This document shows positions 25,770 through 32,874 of a stretch of DNA of 64,000 nt, in pieces. The DNA is taken from contig NZ_RQJO01000007.1 of the NCBI RefSeq assembly GCF_003858635.1, positions 2,094,017 through 2,158,016 of the forward strand, given 5' to 3'. Numbering within the stretch: position 1 is the stretch's first letter; each line of letters begins with the position of its first letter. The notes below the pieces were generated by a model. The model had not been told where the DNA came from, made no database searches, and worked only from the letters and a program-made list of their open reading frames with translations. The DNA comes from Larkinella rosea (GTDB lineage Bacteria; Bacteroidota; Bacteroidia; Cytophagales; Spirosomataceae). A program made the translations under genes and the position numbers.

Positions 25770-26204
25770 ATGAAAAAGAAAAGTAGAATCTATGCCGTCA
25801 ATAGCCAAAATGAGAATCAAGCAGCAACCAACCTCCTGATCAAACTCGTTGACGGGACTCACATGCTTAAAACGTTCCAGGATGGAGCCTGTCTGGTCGA
25901 CAATATCTTATACAATCAACCGCCAGAGCTAATTATTTTGAATCATCAACCACCCAATCCGGATGCGATCTCAATTTTGAATACACTCAAAACAATGCCC
26001 GAATTGAGAGCGATTCCTATCGTCGTATGGAGTTCTTCGGCTACCCGCGAAGACATTCAGGCAAGTTACCAAGCCGGAGCAAATTGTTTCATTGAATTAC
26101 CAGACAACAGTAACGAAATAGTGTCAAAGATTGAGCTAGTCTATCATTACTGGTTTGAAGTAGTTATTTTACCCAAGAGTACCATATTTGACAATTTCTT
26201 GTAA
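25770..26204 (+). CDS. degenerate receiver-domain protein (Rcp1-like)
   Basis: A 144-residue stand-alone receiver-like protein. The start MKKKSRIYAVN is where receiver domains begin. The fold pattern is clear ('PELIILNHQPPNPDAISILNTLKTM', 'PIVVWSSSATREDIQASYQAGANCFIEL', 'YHYWFEVVILP'), the last block being typical of single-domain Rcp1-type receivers. But the key residues are gone: the acidic pocket reads AVNSQNE, the phospho-acceptor Asp is Asn in 'LIILNHQP', and the invariant Lys before Pro is Leu in 'CFIELP'. It therefore probably cannot be phosphorylated in the normal way and may act as a constitutive binding partner. The reading frame itself is intact. Confidence 0.75.
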   Translation: MKKKSRIYAVNSQNENQAATNLLIKLVDGTHMLKTFQDGACLVDNILYNQPPELIILNHQPPNPDAISILNTLKTMPELRAIPIVVWSSSATREDIQASYQAGANCFIELPDNSNEIVSKIELVYHYWFEVVILPKSTIFDNFL

Positions 26205-26231
26205 AAGGTAAACTATTAAGCTTTGATTAGG

Positions 26232-26250
26232 AGTCCATAAAACGGTGGTT
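26232..26250 (+). repeat. dispersed repeat, copy 1 (AGTCCATAAAACGGTGGTT)
   Basis: One of four related copies in this window, 28 bases after the stop of the receiver gene. See copies at 39747, 41548 and 46348. Confidence 0.4.
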
Positions 26251-26382
26251 AATGTTCAGACGTTTCTTTAGTTTGTTGTTGTCTTAAAAACTTATATACC
26301 CTTCTGAAACTGGAGCCTTATTGCTGTCGGGAAGACGAGCGGATGAGTTTTTGAGACCGGTACTTCAAACCAGGAGCAGCCA

Positions 26383-26907
26383 ATGGCAAGTGTGTGGCAC
26401 GATCCGTTTTTCACCCTGGAAGCAGATACACTCCTTTCGTTAGACGAAGTTGAGGCTGTTCCGCTCATCGAGCAAGCCGCTGAAATGATCCAGAAAATGT
26501 ACAGCGTGATTCGAAAACTATTGGCCGTCTATCTGCATAAATTAAAATTACGACGGATCTATACGCAAAAAATGGGCAATCTGCCTGCTGAGCAGAAAAC
26601 CAATCAGGCCCTGTTTAATCGATTTCGAAAAGTGATGGAGGAGTATTTCGGACAGTTGGCTACTGGCCAGCAATCGGTAATGCCATCAGTTTCCCTGCAA
26701 CCCAAGTCGCTGGGAGTCATTAATGAAGTCATTAAACGCGTGACTAACCTACCCGCATCCGCTCATTGGCAGCGCAAAATGATTCTGTAGGTCAAAAGCT
26801 TTTTATTGCACTCCGATGACCAGGTCGGCCAAATTGCCTATCGATTTGGCTTTGACAACGTATCCTATCTCAATCGATTCGTCAAAAAACAAACGGGTCT
26901 GACATGA
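26383..26907 (+). pseudogene. broken AraC-family transcription regulator
   Basis: The frame from the ATG at 26383 gives 135 residues and stops at a TAG (26788-26790). The same frame continues past the stop as 'VKSFLLHSDDQVGQIAYRFGFDNVSYLNRFVKKQTGLT', a textbook second helix-turn-helix of AraC regulators, ending at a TGA at 26905-26907. The first part ('FNRFRKVMEEYFG', 'VINEVIKRVTNLPASAHWQRKMI') corresponds to the end of the sensor part and first DNA-binding helices. A nonsense codon thus splits the DNA-binding domain, and the extreme C-terminus (PxxYR) is also missing. Upstream sensory domain length is short for the family, so the N-terminus may also be lost. Confidence 0.75.
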
Positions 26908-27023
26908 GTAATGGCCCAGGTCTGTATAGGAAAGATCCTCAGGCTGTTCGATAAGAACCGCTAAATAGATACCTGTTACAAGGAGTGAGCCAACGAATTA
27001 TATTAGTGAAAAAATCTCCCCAA

Positions 27024-28128
27024 ATGAAAAACGCCCTATTTTTCTTACTGGCGGCCCTCGGACTGATGGGTTGCCTGTTGTCCTGTCAGCAAAAGGATCC
27101 TAATGCCAATGCCGACGATGTGGTTTATGTGGGTAGTGAAAACAAGAAGCTCTATGCAGTGGATGCAGTGACTGGCACCAAAAAATGGGAATTTACTACG
27201 GGGGCTCCGATATTTAGCAGCCCGGTCGTGAGTAATGGAATCGTCTTTGTAGGGAGTGGTGACAAGAAGTTTTATGCCCTGGATGCGACCACCGGCACTA
27301 AAAAATGGGAATTTACCACCGGAAGTTTTGTGGATAGCAGCCCAGTGGTGAGCAACGGGCTGGTGTATGTAGGTAGTTATGACGACAAGGTCTATGCCCT
27401 GGATGCAACTACCGGCACCAAAAAGTGGGACTTTGCTACTGGAGGAGATATACCTGGCAGCCCGACGGTGAGCAACGGGATGATCTATACTAGGGAGCGT
27501 TGACAAGAAAATCTACGCCCTGGACGCGGCTATCGGTACCAAAAAGTGGGACTTTACCACCGGGGCCAGAATCGATAGCAGCCCGATAGTGAGTAATGGA
27601 ATCGTCTACGTAGGCAGTAGTGACAAAAAGCTCTATGCCCTCGACGCGACCAGCGGTGCCAAAAAATGGGATTTTACCACCGGAAGCGATGTAAGTAGCA
27701 GCCCGATGGTGAGCGACGGAATTGTTTATGTAGGGAGTGGTGACAAAAAGCTTTACGCCCTGGACGCGGCTAGCGGCACCAAAAAGTGGGACTTTACGAC
27801 CGGGGCCAGAATCGACGGCAGCCCGACGGTGAGTAACGGGCTGGTGTATGTGGGCAGTAATGACGGCAAGCTCTACGCGGTGGATGCAGCCACTGGCACC
27901 AAAAAGTGGGACCTTTCTATTGCGGGAAGTAAAAATATTAGCAGCCCGACGGTGAGCAACGGCGTACTCTATTTGAACGGCGATCCCACTAAGCTTTATG
28001 CGGTAGATGCGGCTACTGGCACTGGCAAATGGTCCTTCTTCACCACCGGGGGCAATGCAGAAACCCAAAGCAGCCCCTGCGTGGTGACCAAAAACGGAAC
28101 CGTAGTCCATTGGGGTAACCGCAACTAA
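27024..28128 (+). pseudogene. PQQ-type beta-propeller lipoprotein, frameshifted
   Basis: Start at 27024 (MKNALFFLLAALGLMGC) gives a lipoprotein signal. The body is made of about nine 40-residue repeats of the PQQ-enzyme type, consensus 'VYVGSxDKKLYALDATTGTKKWDFTTG' and 'SSPVVSNG'. In the fourth repeat the expected GTAGGG reads ACTAGGG near 27489, one extra base, which puts the next codons out of frame; the chain then ends 'MIYTRER' at 27503. From 27504 the repeats resume in the correct phase and run to 28128. Everything else is intact, so the break is recent, or a sequencing error, or a phase switch in a repetitive gene. Such propellers often help outer-membrane assembly (BamB-like) or bind ligands. 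Confidence 0.75.
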
Positions 28129-28353
28129 ACTGCTTGCCAAAAATGTATTAAATTGTTCTTTTGACAAGTTAGTTTAAGTTAGACTGAGTCAGTTCAGGTA
28201 GAATAAGTACCTGATCGGCGCGAAATATCAGCGCTGTTTAAGCGACTTTCCGTCGATATAAAGGTTGGTAGTTGTAGCCCTTTCCAAATACCTCCTTTCT
28301 TGTTACATTCTTGATGACAACAAAACGGGCGATTTGTGATTGGGACAGAAAAA

Positions 28354-28521
28354 CTAATCAGAGGAGTAGCTGCCACTTTGGGGGCATTTCCGGGCTAATT
28401 CGGCGTCAGCTGCCCGTAAATGGGGGCTGACAATGGGGAGATCGGCAAAATGTTCCGGTTGAACCTGTCCAATCAGCTCGGCATGTGAGACCCTCGAGGG
28501 TTGGTTTTCTTAAGATTTCAT
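28354..28521 (-). pseudogene. remnant of a LexA/S24-like gene, paralogue of 55723-56211
   Basis: Read on the minus strand from the ATG at 28521: M-K-S, then a stop, then 'ENQPSRVSHAELIGQVQPEHFADLPIVSPHL', which matches the start of the protein at 55723-56211 ('ENQSPRLSNAKLIGQVQPEHFADIPFVSPDIL'). It then passes directly into 'AELARKCPQSGSYSSD' and a stop at 28354, which matches a short orphan fragment at 55240-55305. The whole catalytic middle is deleted. The region to the right (28522-28600) also resembles the region upstream of 56211. Confidence 0.7.
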
Positions 28522-28678
28522 AAGTGTTGTTTACTGGTTGCTTCCTAAGCTACGTAAAAACCGGCTCTGTGAACGATTGCCAAAATGTATTTCCTCCACT
28601 ATTTTCTGTCGATTTTAATTCATTGAAATGATGACGGTTGGCATATGGTAAAGCCCGCATGGAGCTAATCCCCAATTA

Positions 28679-28780
28679 AAACTGACAAAATTTCAGTTTC
28701 ATCTTGGTGGCGCACTGGCTGAAAAAATGTCAGTATACAGGCAATTTTCTGCCAAAATTCGTTTGGCACAAGGATTGTAA
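28679..28780 (+). promoter_or_regulatory. sigma54-like promoter with two upstream inverted repeats (Hsp20 gene)
   Basis: TTGGCACA-AGGA-TTGTA at 28763-28779 matches the sigma54 consensus (GG at 28765-28766, G at 28777, correct 12-base spacing) with one change in the -12 GC. Upstream are AAACTGA-n7-TCAGTTT (28679-28699) and the related ACTGGC-n9-GTCAGT (28714-28734), plausible sites for an enhancer-binding activator. A perfect TGCCAAA-n5-TTTGGCA repeat (28750-28768) overlaps the -24 box. Predicted start of transcription is near 28790. Confidence 0.6.
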
Positions 28781-28791
28781 CAGCAATTTTT

Positions 28792-28823
28792 GAAGGGAAA
28801 GCCCTTCGGTTTCCCTTCTTTTT
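28792..28823 (+). terminator. leader hairpin with T run, possible attenuator or thermosensor
   Basis: GAAGGGAAA (28792-28800) pairs perfectly with TTTCCCTTC (28810-28818) and is followed by five T. It sits at the very 5' end of the transcript predicted from the sigma54-like promoter, 35 bases before the Hsp20 start. A competing smaller hairpin (AAGGG at 28793-28797 with CCCTT at 28802-28806) is possible. It could terminate upstream transcripts, attenuate, or stabilise the mRNA. Confidence 0.55.
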
Positions 28824-28857
28824 ACTGTTGTGTAACTTTTAAAAAGCTAGGTTAACT

Positions 28858-29307
28858 ATGTCACTCATCAAAAGAAATGGGGCGTTGCCCCCGGCATTTC
28901 CGGCGCTGTTCGACGACTTCTTTGGCCGGGATCTTTTTAATTGGAACAATCGCAATTTTTCCACCACTCAAACGAGTCTTCCGGCCGTCAACATCAAAGA
29001 AACAGCGGATGCCTTTGAGGTGGAAATGGCCGCTCCCGGCATGACCAAACAGGACTTCCGGGTCGAGCTAAATGGCAACCAGCTCACGATCTCCTGCAAC
29101 AAAGAAAACCGGGAGGAAAAACAGGGCAATGGGTACACTCACCAGGAGTTTAGCTATCAATCCTTCCAGCGGATGTTTACTCTGCCTAAGGACGTGGTCG
29201 ATGAGGACCGGATTGAGGGCAAATATGAAAATGGTCTTCTTCATCTGACGATTCCCAAACGGGAAGAATCCAAACAAAAAGCCCCCCGGCGTATCGAGAT
29301 TGGCTAA
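28858..29307 (+). CDS. Hsp20/alpha-crystallin small heat-shock protein
   Basis: A 149-residue cytosolic holdase chaperone. N-terminal arm about 1-42 ('FPALFDDFFGRDLFNWNN'), then the alpha-crystallin domain (about 43-135: 'LPAVNIKETADAFEVEMAAPGMTKQDFRVELNGNQL' split over strands, 'SYQSFQRMFTLPKDV', 'GKYENGLLHLTIPK') and a short C-terminal tail with the I-x-I-like anchor 'RRIEIG'. Length is normal for bacterial members. Upstream is a candidate sigma54 promoter and a leader hairpin, and downstream a good terminator, so it is a single-gene unit. Confidence 0.95.
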   Translation: MSLIKRNGALPPAFPALFDDFFGRDLFNWNNRNFSTTQTSLPAVNIKETADAFEVEMAAPGMTKQDFRVELNGNQLTISCNKENREEKQGNGYTHQEFSYQSFQRMFTLPKDVVDEDRIEGKYENGLLHLTIPKREESKQKAPRRIEIG

Positions 29308-29326
29308 GGCTGTACCATACGTCTTT

Positions 29327-29356
29327 ACCGGCACTCCTTTGGGGTGCCGGTTTTTT
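29327..29356 (+). terminator. intrinsic terminator of the Hsp20 gene
   Basis: ACCGGCAC (29327-29334) pairs with GTGCCGGT (29344-29351), followed by TTTTT, 20 bases after the stop. Confidence 0.9.
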
Positions 29357-29406
29357 GCTTATTTTCTAACAATTGATAGCGGGTAAAACAGATAAAGAAT
29401 GGGGAT

Positions 29407-29721
29407 ATGGATCGCGGATATTATCTGATGGTAAAAATGAAATCTCCGAATGGCTGGGTTGAATACGGACGTTTTTATGTAGGAGATGAACGAGAACTGG
29501 CGAATACCACTTTCAATGGTTTGCAAGGCCGGACTCAGAGTGATGGGTGGCTCCGGCTGGAATTAATGGAAAGCCGGGGGCTGACCCAGGTGTCACTCCA
29601 AAGAATTTATTGTTCACTAGATGAACTGATGGAAAATTGCAGACGAATTACCAAAGAAGTTTTTAAACAATTTAATCTGGAACAAGATCCAGTACCGGCT
29701 CCAGAACTGCTGGCAGTTTGA
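29407..29721 (+). CDS. hypothetical protein
   Basis: A 104-residue soluble protein without signal peptide. It reads 'GYYLMVKMKSPNGWVEYGRFYVGDERELANTTFNGLQG' then a helix-rich end ('IYCSLDELMENCRRITKEVFKQFNLE'). I do not recognise a family. A strong terminator follows at 29812-29850, which supports a real transcript. Confidence 0.6.
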   Translation: MDRGYYLMVKMKSPNGWVEYGRFYVGDERELANTTFNGLQGRTQSDGWLRLELMESRGLTQVSLQRIYCSLDELMENCRRITKEVFKQFNLEQDPVPAPELLAV

Positions 29722-29811
29722 CATGTTATGGGCTAAAAATTGCCTCCAATTGGAAATATTGAGTACACTGATTGGTTAAAACAACAGTTAATCTTTCTCC
29801 ATATGCAATTG

Positions 29812-29850
29812 AATAAAATACCCGGATGCGTTGGGTCCGGGTATTTTATT
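29812..29850 (+). terminator. strong hairpin terminator
   Basis: A perfect 15-bp stem (AATAAAATACCCGGA at 29812-29826 with its complement at 29836-29850) and 9-base loop. It lies between a plus-strand and a minus-strand gene and can serve both. Confidence 0.85.
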
Positions 29851-29925
29851 GAGCTTAGATTCTACCATTTTCTCATTCATTTTCCAGATTGTGTCAATTT
29901 ATCTGAAGAATAAAAGAAAATGTCT

Positions 29926-30342
29926 TTACTTCAAGTGAATGGTTAGAATGTTAAAAATCGCACAAACTAAGATTAGTAGAACCATCAATAATAGCCTCCC
30001 TAAGCAACCGCTTCTTTTTTTTGGCACTTCCGTTCCACGGGTTGATTGGACGGAGGGCTCCATGTTTTTTTTCATGGCGTGGATAATAACCGGATCGGAA
30101 TCTGCCAGCAAAATCTGCTGACGAACCTGATCGGCTTCATCCTGAGTTAGTTTATTATGTAAGGTGTTAAACAAAGTTTCTTTGTGAACGACGAATCGGT
30201 ATTTTCCCAGACTGGTACGAACCTGAATGGTATAGGAATCAGCATCCCGGGGTTCATGAGTTAAATACTGCGCACTGGGCCCAAAGACAATCACAAGCAT
30301 CTGTTCGATCAATTCCCGATCAACGATGAATTCCGGTTTCAT
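29926..30342 (-). CDS. hypothetical protein with C-terminal membrane anchor
   Basis: A 138-residue protein: a soluble N-terminal part ('FIVDRELIEQMLVIVFGPSAQYLTHE', 'SYTIQVRTSLGKYRFVVHKETLFNTLHNKL'), a linker, and one membrane span near the end ('LLLMVLLILVCAIFNIL', about 117-133), i.e. a tail-anchored topology. Family unknown. A decayed copy is at 56345-56568 next to a LexA-like gene; here the 138-residue gene is intact while the LexA-like gene (28354-28521) is the decayed one. Confidence 0.6.
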   Translation of the reverse strand: MKPEFIVDRELIEQMLVIVFGPSAQYLTHEPRDADSYTIQVRTSLGKYRFVVHKETLFNTLHNKLTQDEADQVRQQILLADSDPVIIHAMKKNMEPSVQSTRGTEVPKKRSGCLGRLLLMVLLILVCAIFNILTIHLK

Positions 30343-30770
30343 AGGCTAGATATTGCTTTGTCAAAAGACAGCGGCAGACCAACGACAGTTGCTTGCAAAG
30401 AGACGTCAACAATAGATTTTTTGCACCGTCATTGTGAAACCTACAAAACGTGTTGATCACCCGAGGGCAGGGCCAACTTTTGAAATAATGAAAATTCAAC
30501 AAAAGGGATTGCGACAATCATTTCTACGAAGTTGGCGATTAACTCAGCCTTTCAACGTGAAATTTGAGAGGTGAAAGTGGATTTGATTGAGTATGGAGAC
30601 GGAAAGAAGTTTGGTGCATTTTCTACTGGCTTCGTATTGATGCGTGAGCAAGTTCGCGAAGTAGCCATTGTCATCTTGGCCTGCATGACCTATCTCGGGG
30701 AAGAGCTTTAAAGACTTATTCACCAATCAATAAGTTCAAAATAATAGCGCTTTGTTACCTAATTATTTAC
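30343..30770. other. intergenic region, partly duplicated at 56570-56625
   Basis: No gene is credible here. The first 50 bases after the 138-residue gene's start ('TTGCTTTGTCAAAAG' and following) resemble the sequence at 56579-56625, marking the edge of the duplicated segment. The right end should hold the promoter of the transporter gene. Confidence 0.45.
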
Positions 30771-32273
30771 GTGCTTTACGGCCTTAACCGAAATGCTGTG
30801 AAACTTGCCCCTTTTAGTGCGCTACTAGCCGGACCTGCTGCTTTTTTTCTTGTTTTATTTTTTGCTGACTTAGACCCTGGCCATCCCGAAGTTACCCGAA
30901 TGGCTGCGGTGGCCGTATGGGTGGCCATTTGGTGGCTTACCGAAGCAACGGACCTGGCTGTGACGGCTTTGCTGCCGTTTATACTTATTCCCATCCTTGG
31001 CATAGCCGATTCGCAAACGGTGGCGGCCCAATACATGGATCAAACCATTTTTTTATTTATTGGGGGCGTGCTGCTCGCTTTTGCGATTGAACGCTGGAAC
31101 CTGCATCAACGGATTGCCTTGTCCATTTTATCGAAACTGGGAACCAACCCAGCTACCATGCTTGCGGGAGTAATGAGCGCTACTTTTTTTATTTCTATGT
31201 GGGTGTCAAATACGGCTACTGTCATGATGATGCTCTCCGCGGTGCTGGGCATTATCATTCAGGTGGAAAAACACAACCTATCTACGTTTCAAAAAAATGC
31301 GATCGCCAAGGCAATGCTGTTGGGGCTTGCTTATGCTGCATCCATTGGCGGCATGGCTACACTGGTGGGAACGGCCACGAATCTTGCTTTCTACAAAATA
31401 TATGTAGATGCTTACCAGGATGCCCACGACATGAACTTTGTCAGGTGGTTTGTGTTGGCTTTCCCTGTTGCAGTCATATTGTTAGCCTCGGCATTTTTTA
31501 TTCTTAAATTCTCCTTTCTACGCCAGGCAAAAAACGTTGTATTCGACCGCAGTTACTTTGTTGCCGCCCTACGGCAATTGGGCAAAATGGCTTTTGAAGA
31601 AAAGATCGTATTTACGGTTTTTGTTCTTACTGCCTACTTGTGGTTTGGCCGAAAAGATATTGATTTTGGCTCTTTTCATATAACCGGTTGGAGCCAGCTT
31701 TTGGGTACACAGGCATCGTTTATTACGGATAGCACGGTGGCTATTGTTATGGCATTTTTACTATTTCTAATTCCCTCGAAAAATGAGAAAGGAAAAATGC
31801 TGATGAGTTGGGAAGAAGCGAAGAAACTTCCGATCGGCATCATCCTTTTGTTGGGCAGTGGTTTTGCGTTGGCAAAAGGCTGCGATCAGTCGGGGCTAAG
31901 CACTTGGCTGGCTCAAGAACTGCTTTTTTTAAAGGATGCGTCTCCGGTTGTTATTATCGCGGGCCTATGCGTTATCGTTTGTGTCATTAGCGAACTTGCT
32001 TCAAATGTGGCCTGCATCCAATTGGTGCTACCCATTTTAATCGCCATTCAAAAAGTAACCCATCTGCCCCCCTTAATGCTGATGGTACCTGCCACGCTAG
32101 CTGCGTCGCTCGGGTTTATGCTTCCCGTAGCAACCCCGCCTAATACGATCGTGTTTGGAAGTGGGCGGATCCGTGCGGCTGATATGCGCAATGCAGGGTT
32201 GCTGCTCGACGTTACCGGTATTGTTATTATCACAGTTGTATCAATGATTATCCGGATATTTATTTGGAAATAA
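30771..32273 (+). CDS. DASS (SLC13) family sodium/dicarboxylate-type symporter
   Basis: A 500-residue inner-membrane transporter of the divalent anion:sodium symporter family, which carries succinate, fumarate, malate, citrate or sulfate with Na+. It has about 11 hydrophobic spans and both Ser-Asn Na+/substrate signature sites: 'SMWVSNTATVMMMLS' (about 141-155) and 'VISELASNVACIQLVLPIL' (about 404-422), plus the family block 'LAASLGFMLPVATPPNTIVFGSG' (split over the last helix hairpin) and 'GGMATLVGTATNLAF'. The start is a GTG at 30771. No metabolic partner gene is adjacent, so the substrate is open. Confidence 0.9.
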   Translation: MLYGLNRNAVKLAPFSALLAGPAAFFLVLFFADLDPGHPEVTRMAAVAVWVAIWWLTEATDLAVTALLPFILIPILGIADSQTVAAQYMDQTIFLFIGGVLLAFAIERWNLHQRIALSILSKLGTNPATMLAGVMSATFFISMWVSNTATVMMMLSAVLGIIIQVEKHNLSTFQKNAIAKAMLLGLAYAASIGGMATLVGTATNLAFYKIYVDAYQDAHDMNFVRWFVLAFPVAVILLASAFFILKFSFLRQAKNVVFDRSYFVAALRQLGKMAFEEKIVFTVFVLTAYLWFGRKDIDFGSFHITGWSQLLGTQASFITDSTVAIVMAFLLFLIPSKNEKGKMLMSWEEAKKLPIGIILLLGSGFALAKGCDQSGLSTWLAQELLFLKDASPVVIIAGLCVIVCVISELASNVACIQLVLPILIAIQKVTHLPPLMLMVPATLAASLGFMLPVATPPNTIVFGSGRIRAADMRNAGLLLDVTGIVIITVVSMIIRIFIWK

Positions 32274-32446
32274 AGATAGCGCCGGGTTAAAAAATCTATT
32301 GGGTCAGTGGCGGAACTCTTTAAAGGAACGGGCTCCCTTTCCCACTGAGCGTTCCGAAAATCAAGTGTTAGTGAATGAGTAATACAAACGCGGATCAACA
32401 CGGCGGAGTCTTTTGCAATGACCACCAATCGATACTCCGTTGCGCT
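32274..32446 (-). pseudogene. C-terminal fragment of a PqaA-like hydrolase
   Basis: On the minus strand this reads 'EYRLVVIAKDSAVLIRVCITHSLTLDFRNAQWEREPVPL', clearly related to 'GFRLVVTTKDSAVSARVWIAHSPTRDFRNVQWEMKPITL' in the intact protein at 60212-61558. Only the last quarter of the gene remains, and it is fused at its 5' side to an ISL3 transposase remnant near 32446. Confidence 0.75.
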
Positions 32447-32730
32447 TGAGCCAATCGTGTTGTACGACGGGCGTAAATAGGCAGCCAATCCGGACAGGGT
32501 TGGGCAAAAGTCCGTTTGGGACAAACTGGGTTAAGACAGCGAAATCCTCTCAATCGTAATCTCAACTGGACTTGTTTATTGCTAATGGGTAAATCTGTAG
32601 GCTGACGATAATCAAATCCGTGTAATCGGTTTAAGACTTGCTGGCAAAGCGGACAACCGGCCTGCTGATCAGTTGAATAGGCTACTAGAATGTAGCCCTT
32701 TGATGGAGCTGGCAGTCTATGATGTGACAA
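32447..32730 (-). mobile_element. ISL3-family transposase remnant (zinc-ribbon end)
   Basis: The minus-strand frame gives 'CPLCQQVLNRLHGFDYRQPTDLPISNKQ' with 'LRLRGFRCLNPVCPKRTFAQPCPDWLPIYARRTTRLAQAQR', the N-terminal four-Cys zinc ribbon of ISL3-family transposases (CxxC...CxxxxC). The catalytic DDE part is absent: at about 32446 the sequence passes into the PqaA fragment. A deletion after insertion is the likely history. Confidence 0.75.
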
Positions 32731-32874
32731 TTGGGAAGGTAAACAGGAAATGAAAGCTCACTGCTCATTTAAACAGAACAACAAAAGCTAAAAATCAGCT
32801 CACTTAGTCAGCCACACAAAGCACGTAAGAGCCAGTTTTTAGAAGTCAGTCAGTCAGCGTCTTTCAGCGCCAGT

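Noticed and set aside
27100..28080. Regular 120-base repeats, considered as a tandem DNA repeat element
   Set aside because: They encode PQQ-type propeller blades; no spacer structure is present.
30544..30726. 60-codon minus-strand frame before the DASS transporter
   Set aside because: No hydrophobic or domain pattern and no start context; probably chance in an AT-rich promoter region.
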